NCBI RefSeq assembly: GCF_001552215.1
Contig: NZ_BCQT01000011.1
Coordinates: forward strand, 186,001-250,000
Reading direction: 5' to 3'
DNA length: 64,000 nt
Origin: Actinomadura macra NBRC 14102
Lineage (GTDB): Bacteria > Actinomycetota > Actinomycetes > Streptosporangiales > Streptosporangiaceae
Shown: positions 59,867 through 64,000 of the stretch, one piece after another
How the letters are laid out: every line of letters starts with the position of its first letter
Position numbering within the stretch: the first letter of the stretch is position 1
Translations under genes and position numbers: made by a program
Notes under the pieces: generated by a model
Told to the model about the DNA's origin: nothing
The model's input: the letters and a program-made list of their open reading frames with translations, nothing else
The model's database searches: none

Positions 59867-62242
59867 GTGCGAGACGATTCCGGGGTCATCGATTTTCGCG
59901 ATCAATCCGCCGCGCTGACCCCGGACCGGGTCGTCCGCACCAGTTGCCAGTTCTGCAACGCCAACTGTGGTTTACACGTCGACCTCAAGGCCGGCCGTGT
60001 GATCGGTATCCGTGGCGAGCGGCGTGACCGCGTGCAACGGGGGAACATCTGCGTCAAAGCCGACATGATGGCTGATCTCGCCTACAGCCCGCATCGTCTG
60101 ACCCGGCCACTCCGGCGCACCTCAGGGGCCAAGGGGTCCGCGGACTCGGTGTTCGAGGCGATCTCCTGGGACTCGGCTCTGGACCTTATCGCCGAACGCC
60201 TGCTCGGATTGCGGGACGAGGGGAACGCGCACACGATCGCCAACAGGACCACCGGCCGGCTCCCTCGGGGAGTCGACGCGCTGGTCGGTCGGTTGTTCGC
60301 CCTTCTGGGCAGTCCCAACAACACCGATGTCGGGCCCGTGTGCAATGACGCGGGTGCGGACGCGCTGCGGGCGACATTCGGTCTGGGCAACTTCACCAAC
60401 GGCTACGGCCGGGACGAGGCGACCGGAAAGGAAGATCTCGGCTCGTCCCGTTACCTGCTGTTCTTTGGCACCAACCAGGCCGAGACGCATCCGGTCACCT
60501 TCGACTATCTGCTGCGGGCCCGCGAGAGGACGGGAGCCCGACTGGTCGTCGTCGACCCGCGTCTCACCCCTACCGGGGCCGAGGCCGACCAATGGATCGC
60601 GCCCAAGCCCCACACCGATCTGGCCCTCGTCCTTGGCATGCTTCACCACATCCTGGCCGAAAACCTCTACGATCACGCGTTCGTCGAGCGCTGGGTCCTG
60701 GGATTCCGAGAGCTGAGGGAACACGTTCGGGAACAGGGGTACGACCCGGGCTGGGCCGCCGCCGTCACAGGAGTGCCCGAAGCGGAGATCAGACGGATCG
60801 CAGTCGACTACGCCACCATGAAACCGGCGGCCATCTTCTGCAACGCAGGCGTGTCGCACCAGCTGTCGGCCTTCGACACCTACCGGGTCATCTGCTTCCT
60901 GGCAGCGGTCACGGGCAACATCGGCAGGCTGGGCGGCGGCTGCAACTTCATGCACAACACCTGGCCCGGCGAACTGAGATTGCCACAGTTGACAGGCCCG
61001 CTCCCCGAGCGGCCACTCGCCCTTCCCGTGGGTCCTGATTCCTTCGCGTCATCGATCCTGACCGGGGAGCCGTACCGGCTCAGAGCCGTCATCACCGAGG
61101 GCAATCCCCTGTTGGCGTCGGCCAATACCGAGCGCGTCAAGGGGGCGTTCGCCGAGCTCGACTTCTTCGTCTACACCGGCCTGTTCATGGAGGAGGCCGC
61201 CTACTACGCCGACGTCATCCTCCCGGTCTGCAGCGGGCTGGAACTCGACGGCGTCTACATGCGGCGGGACGACCGCGCCATACGCTGGCAGGAGCGAGCG
61301 CTGGCCCCAGTCGGGGACTCCCGCCCCGACTGGCAGATCTGGATCGATCTGGCCCATGCGCTGGCTCGCGCCGACCAGCACAGACCGTCCACCTATTGGA
61401 CCGATGCCTTTCCCGAGGAGTGGAAGGAGTACCGGACACTTTGGTCCCAGTTCGTAGCCCACACACCTGGAATGGCGGGGATGTCCGCCGAACGCATGAA
61501 AGCGCGCACCGAACCTCTGCGCTGGCCATGTCCGTCGCCACGACATCCTGGCGTCAGCGCGCTTTTCCTTGATCATCAATCGTGGTACGAAGCCGCGGCT
61601 TCTCTGGGACATCCCAGGAAGCGATTTCTCACCCCGAGCGGCAAGGTGGAGATTCACACCGAGACCCTGGATCGGGAACTCGCCTCAGCGGGGCACGCCG
61701 CGCTCCCGGTCTTCTATACCCATCCCGAGGTCACCGGCTCGAATCCGACAATAGCCTACGAACCAGGTTTCATCCCCAACCCGTTGCACCCCGGTGCTGT
61801 CACGCGAAAGGTCCGCATCGGTGTCCCTTCGGATGCGGAGGTGCATGACCGCTACCCCCTCATGGGAATGACGGGCCGTCCTAGCGTCGTGCACTTCGCC
61901 TCGGTCACCCACTGGACCGACGCGGGAAAGAGGATCAACGGTATCCGTTTCGTCCAGATTCACCCCACGCTCGCCCGTCGCCTGAACATCGCGGACCACG
62001 ATCCGGTCCTTGTCGAGACGCCGCGTGGCGCCATCACGGGGACGGCCCTCCTGTGGGAGGGGATCAGAGAAGACACGATCTTCATTCCCCACGGTTTCGG
62101 TCCCGCCCAGGTCGTGGGAGATGTCACCCGGGCTCCCCGCTACAAGGCTACAAACACGCTTTCGGATGACCGCTATTACGACAACCTTTCCGGTCAGCTA
62201 GCCTACAAATGCTTTGCCTGTCGCGTCAGCAGAGCGACCTGA
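59867..62242 (+). CDS. Molybdopterin oxidoreductase, DMSO-reductase family
   Basis: 791 residues from GTG at 59867 (aaggggggattt upstream, 5-nt spacing). N-terminal [4Fe-4S] site SCQFCNANCG (C-x2-C-x3-C) with the fourth Cys in GNICVKAD. The probable Mo ligand is the Cys of GPVCNDAGADALR. Pterin contacts (LFFGTNQAETHP, DPRLTPTGAEAD, HFASVTHWTDAGKRING) follow. The C-terminus ends in CFACRV. No twin-arginine signal or partner iron-sulfur subunit is adjacent, so it is likely cytoplasmic. Next to an arsenate-using pathway it may interconvert arsenite and arsenate, but AioA lacks a protein Mo ligand and ArrA is exported, so this is neither in the usual form. Confidence 0.85.
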   Translation: MRDDSGVIDFRDQSAALTPDRVVRTSCQFCNANCGLHVDLKAGRVIGIRGERRDRVQRGNICVKADMMADLAYSPHRLTRPLRRTSGAKGSADSVFEAISWDSALDLIAERLLGLRDEGNAHTIANRTTGRLPRGVDALVGRLFALLGSPNNTDVGPVCNDAGADALRATFGLGNFTNGYGRDEATGKEDLGSSRYLLFFGTNQAETHPVTFDYLLRARERTGARLVVVDPRLTPTGAEADQWIAPKPHTDLALVLGMLHHILAENLYDHAFVERWVLGFRELREHVREQGYDPGWAAAVTGVPEAEIRRIAVDYATMKPAAIFCNAGVSHQLSAFDTYRVICFLAAVTGNIGRLGGGCNFMHNTWPGELRLPQLTGPLPERPLALPVGPDSFASSILTGEPYRLRAVITEGNPLLASANTERVKGAFAELDFFVYTGLFMEEAAYYADVILPVCSGLELDGVYMRRDDRAIRWQERALAPVGDSRPDWQIWIDLAHALARADQHRPSTYWTDAFPEEWKEYRTLWSQFVAHTPGMAGMSAERMKARTEPLRWPCPSPRHPGVSALFLDHQSWYEAAASLGHPRKRFLTPSGKVEIHTETLDRELASAGHAALPVFYTHPEVTGSNPTIAYEPGFIPNPLHPGAVTRKVRIGVPSDAEVHDRYPLMGMTGRPSVVHFASVTHWTDAGKRINGIRFVQIHPTLARRLNIADHDPVLVETPRGAITGTALLWEGIREDTIFIPHGFGPAQVVGDVTRAPRYKATNTLSDDRYYDNLSGQLAYKCFACRVSRAT

Positions 62243-62268
62243 TCACAACAGCGAGCCCAGAGGTGCAG

Positions 62269-62643
62269 ATGTCGACGTCCATCCCAATACCGCGCGAACG
62301 CGGAAAATCGGGCTCCCTCGCTCCCGATCGACTCGCCGAGCCGCGCAATCCCTTCTTCGCAACAGCATTCGCCACCGGCTCCCAGGCGCTCTCGGTGGAT
62401 ATCGGGCCCGGCCTGTGCGGTGTGGTGCGGTCAAGCCCGTCCGGTGACAGGCATGTCCTGTGCGTCAGCAACACCGCTGACGAAGCTCAGACCTTCCAGC
62501 CGGTCGCCTACCTTCCAGCCGAGAACACCGACGAACTGGTCTTCCTCACCGGGAACATGGAGACCCTCGCATCTACCTCTGGCGATCTCCTGGTCCGGCT
62601 TCCGGCAGGGCAGTTCGCATGGCTCGGCTGGCCCGCTCGCTGA
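62269..62643 (+). pseudogene. C-terminal remnant of a sucrose-phosphorylase-like (GH13) enzyme
   Basis: 124 codons. The segment QALSVDIGPGLCGVVRSS, then HVLCVSNTADEAQTFQ and LLVRLPAGQFAWLGW, looks like the C-terminal beta domain of sucrose phosphorylases and related GH13 enzymes (LDLGPGVFAVxRSSPDG..RVLCLHN). The (beta/alpha)8 catalytic barrel is absent. It has its own ATG with a possible site (agaggtg), so a short protein could still be made, but it cannot be an active phosphorylase. Confidence 0.65.
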
Positions 62644-62677
62644 GCTCGGCCTGCCAGATCACCCGCAGAACCCGCTT

Positions 62678-62791
62678 CTACCGCTCGCCGGGGAAGACGG
62701 GGCAGGTGTCGCCGCAGCCCATCGTGACGCGCACGTCGCTGGCCCAGACGGCGTCGTCGGTCAGGACGTTGGGGATTTCAGCGGAGATGTC
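62678..62791 (-). pseudogene. Fragment of arsenate reductase arsC (LMW-phosphatase type)
   Basis: Reading the minus strand from 62791 gives DISAEIPNVLTDDAV followed by WASDVRVTMGCGDTCPVFPGER and a TAG stop (62680-62678). This matches the C-terminal half of actinobacterial thioredoxin/mycothiol-type arsenate reductases, with the catalytic Cys in MGCGDTCP. The N-terminal active-site half is missing, and the final helix is lost behind the stop. It begins directly after the stop codon of the isochorismate synthase gene and in the same frame. It is too short for ordinary gene calling. Confidence 0.8.
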
Positions 62792-63961
62792 TCATGGATT
62801 CGGGTCGATGCCAAGGGCGCGCAGCATGGTCTGGAGTTCGGCGGAGGTCTCGGCGAGCTCGCCGTCCGGGGTGGAATCGGCGACGACGTCGGCTCCGGCG
62901 TAGATGCGGGTCTCCGATGGCGAGACCTCGGCACACCGGAACGTCATGGCCCATTCGCCGTCGCCTGAGACGTCGCACCAGCCGACGGCCCCGCTGTAGA
63001 AGCCGCGGTTGAGCTTCTCGATCCGCTTTATCAGAGCGCGGGCCTCCGCCGCTGGGGTGCCGCAGACGGCCGGGGCCGGATGCAGCGCCGCGAACAGGTG
63101 CAGCGAGGAGATCTCGGGCGAGGCGAGCCTTCCGGTGATCTGTGTGCTCAGGTGCCACATCGTGGCGGTCTTCACCAGTGCCGGCCTGTCCGGAATGGTC
63201 AGCTCCGCGCAGTAGGGATTCAGCCCGCCCGCGACCGCCTCCACCACGACGGCGTGCTCGCGCAGGTCCTTGTCCGAGTTGAGCAGTGCCTGGCCGGACT
63301 CGGTGTCCCGGGCCGGATCGGGGTGGCGGGGCGCCGATCCCGCCAGCGGACGAGCCGAGACCAGCGCTCCGGACCGCCGGACGAGCAGTTCGGGGCTGGT
63401 CCCGATCAGCACCCGCCCGGCCAGCAGGTCCACGGCGAAGACATAGGCGTCGGGATCGTCGTGCGCTAAATGCCGCAGTAGCCTTCCGGGGTCAGCGCCC
63501 ATCACGTTGTTCAGCCGTACCGAGCGTGCCAACATCACCTTTTCCAGGTGTCCGTTGCGCAGTTCTTCCAAAGCGGCGGTAACAGCCTGCTTGTATTCGT
63601 GGGGTGAAGGAATCTGTTCAATGTTGGAATAGGACGGTGTTATGGGTCCGGCGACCGGGGACACGCTGCCCGAACGGGTCCACTGGACCGCGGAAGGAAC
63701 GGTCAGCCGTGCCGGGATGTCCGCGCGAAAGGGGATCGCACCCACCAGCATCGGTCGCGGGTGGTCGTCGGCCACCCGATCCAGCGTGGTCCGCATCCGC
63801 ATCAGCATCGTGGCGGGGTCGCGGGCGTTGCAGCTCGGCAGCGTCTCCAGCACGCCCTGTGCGAGCAAAGTGTGCCGGGGTGAGCGGAAGAAGAACGAGC
63901 GACCCGGCCGGTACCCGTCCAGCGGGTCGATGCCACGAGGAGCGTGCGTCAGGTTGCTCAA
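62792..63961 (-). CDS. Isochorismate synthase (DhbC/EntC family)
   Basis: 389 residues, chorismate-binding fold: LEKVMLARSVRL, VLIGTSPELLVRR, SARPLAGSAPR, HPAPAVCGTPAAEA and YSGAVGWCDVSGDGEWAM, the order found in DhbC/EntC/MenF. It converts chorismate to isochorismate for salicylate, 2,3-dihydroxybenzoate or menaquinone. TTG start with ggaagag upstream. The N-terminus (about 1-120) is typical of the siderophore-type enzymes. It probably belongs to a locus that continues right of the window. Confidence 0.9.
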   Translation of the reverse strand: MSNLTHAPRGIDPLDGYRPGRSFFFRSPRHTLLAQGVLETLPSCNARDPATMLMRMRTTLDRVADDHPRPMLVGAIPFRADIPARLTVPSAVQWTRSGSVSPVAGPITPSYSNIEQIPSPHEYKQAVTAALEELRNGHLEKVMLARSVRLNNVMGADPGRLLRHLAHDDPDAYVFAVDLLAGRVLIGTSPELLVRRSGALVSARPLAGSAPRHPDPARDTESGQALLNSDKDLREHAVVVEAVAGGLNPYCAELTIPDRPALVKTATMWHLSTQITGRLASPEISSLHLFAALHPAPAVCGTPAAEARALIKRIEKLNRGFYSGAVGWCDVSGDGEWAMTFRCAEVSPSETRIYAGADVVADSTPDGELAETSAELQTMLRALGIDPNP

Positions 63962-64000
63962 TGCTCTTCCGTTCCGTGAGTGACTCGGGACGCAACGCCG

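Overview
The window is GC-rich DNA (strong G/C third-position bias, frequent GTG and TTG starts, 4-nt ATGA/GTGA overlaps, leaderless promoters) from an actinomycete. Two branched-chain-type ABC importers, PaaX and IclR regulators, a CadI-type protein and a modular-looking iterative PKS fit a Streptomyces/Actinomadura/Nonomuraea-like genome. The species cannot be fixed from the sequence alone. No rRNA, tRNA, CRISPR array or intact insertion sequence was seen.

Region 1 (1-22.7 kb): after the 3' end of a polysaccharide deacetylase comes a catabolic island for an unidentified, probably nitrogen-bearing aromatic compound. It holds a carbamoylase/amidohydrolase (M20), two extradiol-type VOC proteins (one a VOC-VOC-ABM fusion), and a complete Rieske oxygenase system: one beta subunit, two mosaic alpha subunits, a ferredoxin and a ferredoxin reductase. 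It also holds a meta-cleavage-type hydrolase, an aminotransferase, a creatinase-like protein, an aldehyde dehydrogenase, a DUF1185 protein, a FAD oxidoreductase, a solute importer with a fused permease-ATPase, and two IclR regulators. A palindrome, TGGGACA-N-TGTCCCA, stands in front of four of its transcription units and is the likely operator of one of the IclR proteins.

Region 2 (22.9-35.8 kb): a PaaX-type regulator sits between a five-gene importer operon (plus strand) and a minus-strand group. That group has a secreted esterase and an operon of enoyl-CoA hydratase, acetoacetyl-CoA synthetase, 3-hydroxyacyl-CoA dehydrogenase and amidohydrolase. Three promoters share a GTCA-N6-TGAC element that overlaps the -35 box. 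The layout suggests extracellular ester cleavage, uptake of the released acid and CoA-dependent oxidation.

Region 3 (35.8-62.8 kb) is the most interesting part: a candidate arsenic-containing polyketide (arseno-polyketide) gene cluster. It carries four ArsR regulators, a CadI/ArsI-like protein, an SDR, a flavoprotein monooxygenase, a highly reducing type I PKS without thioesterase, a KASIII-like acyltransferase, a DedA membrane protein and a phosphonopyruvate-decarboxylase homologue. It also carries an MFS exporter, a CTP-synthase-amidotransferase-like protein and a Pst-type oxyanion importer with a fused PstC-PstA. An iPGM homologue, an EPSP-synthase (AroA) homologue and a molybdopterin oxidoreductase complete the set. 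The AroA + iPGM + decarboxylase combination matches the route proposed for (2-hydroxyethyl)arsonate in bisenarsan biosynthesis of Streptomyces lividans: arsenate + PEP to arsenoenolpyruvate, to arsonopyruvate, to arsonoacetaldehyde. Several accessory genes and the remains of older genes (a sucrose-phosphorylase C-terminus and an arsC fragment) mark the right edge.

Region 4 (62.8-64 kb): an isochorismate synthase, probably the end of a catecholate or salicylate siderophore locus that continues beyond the window.
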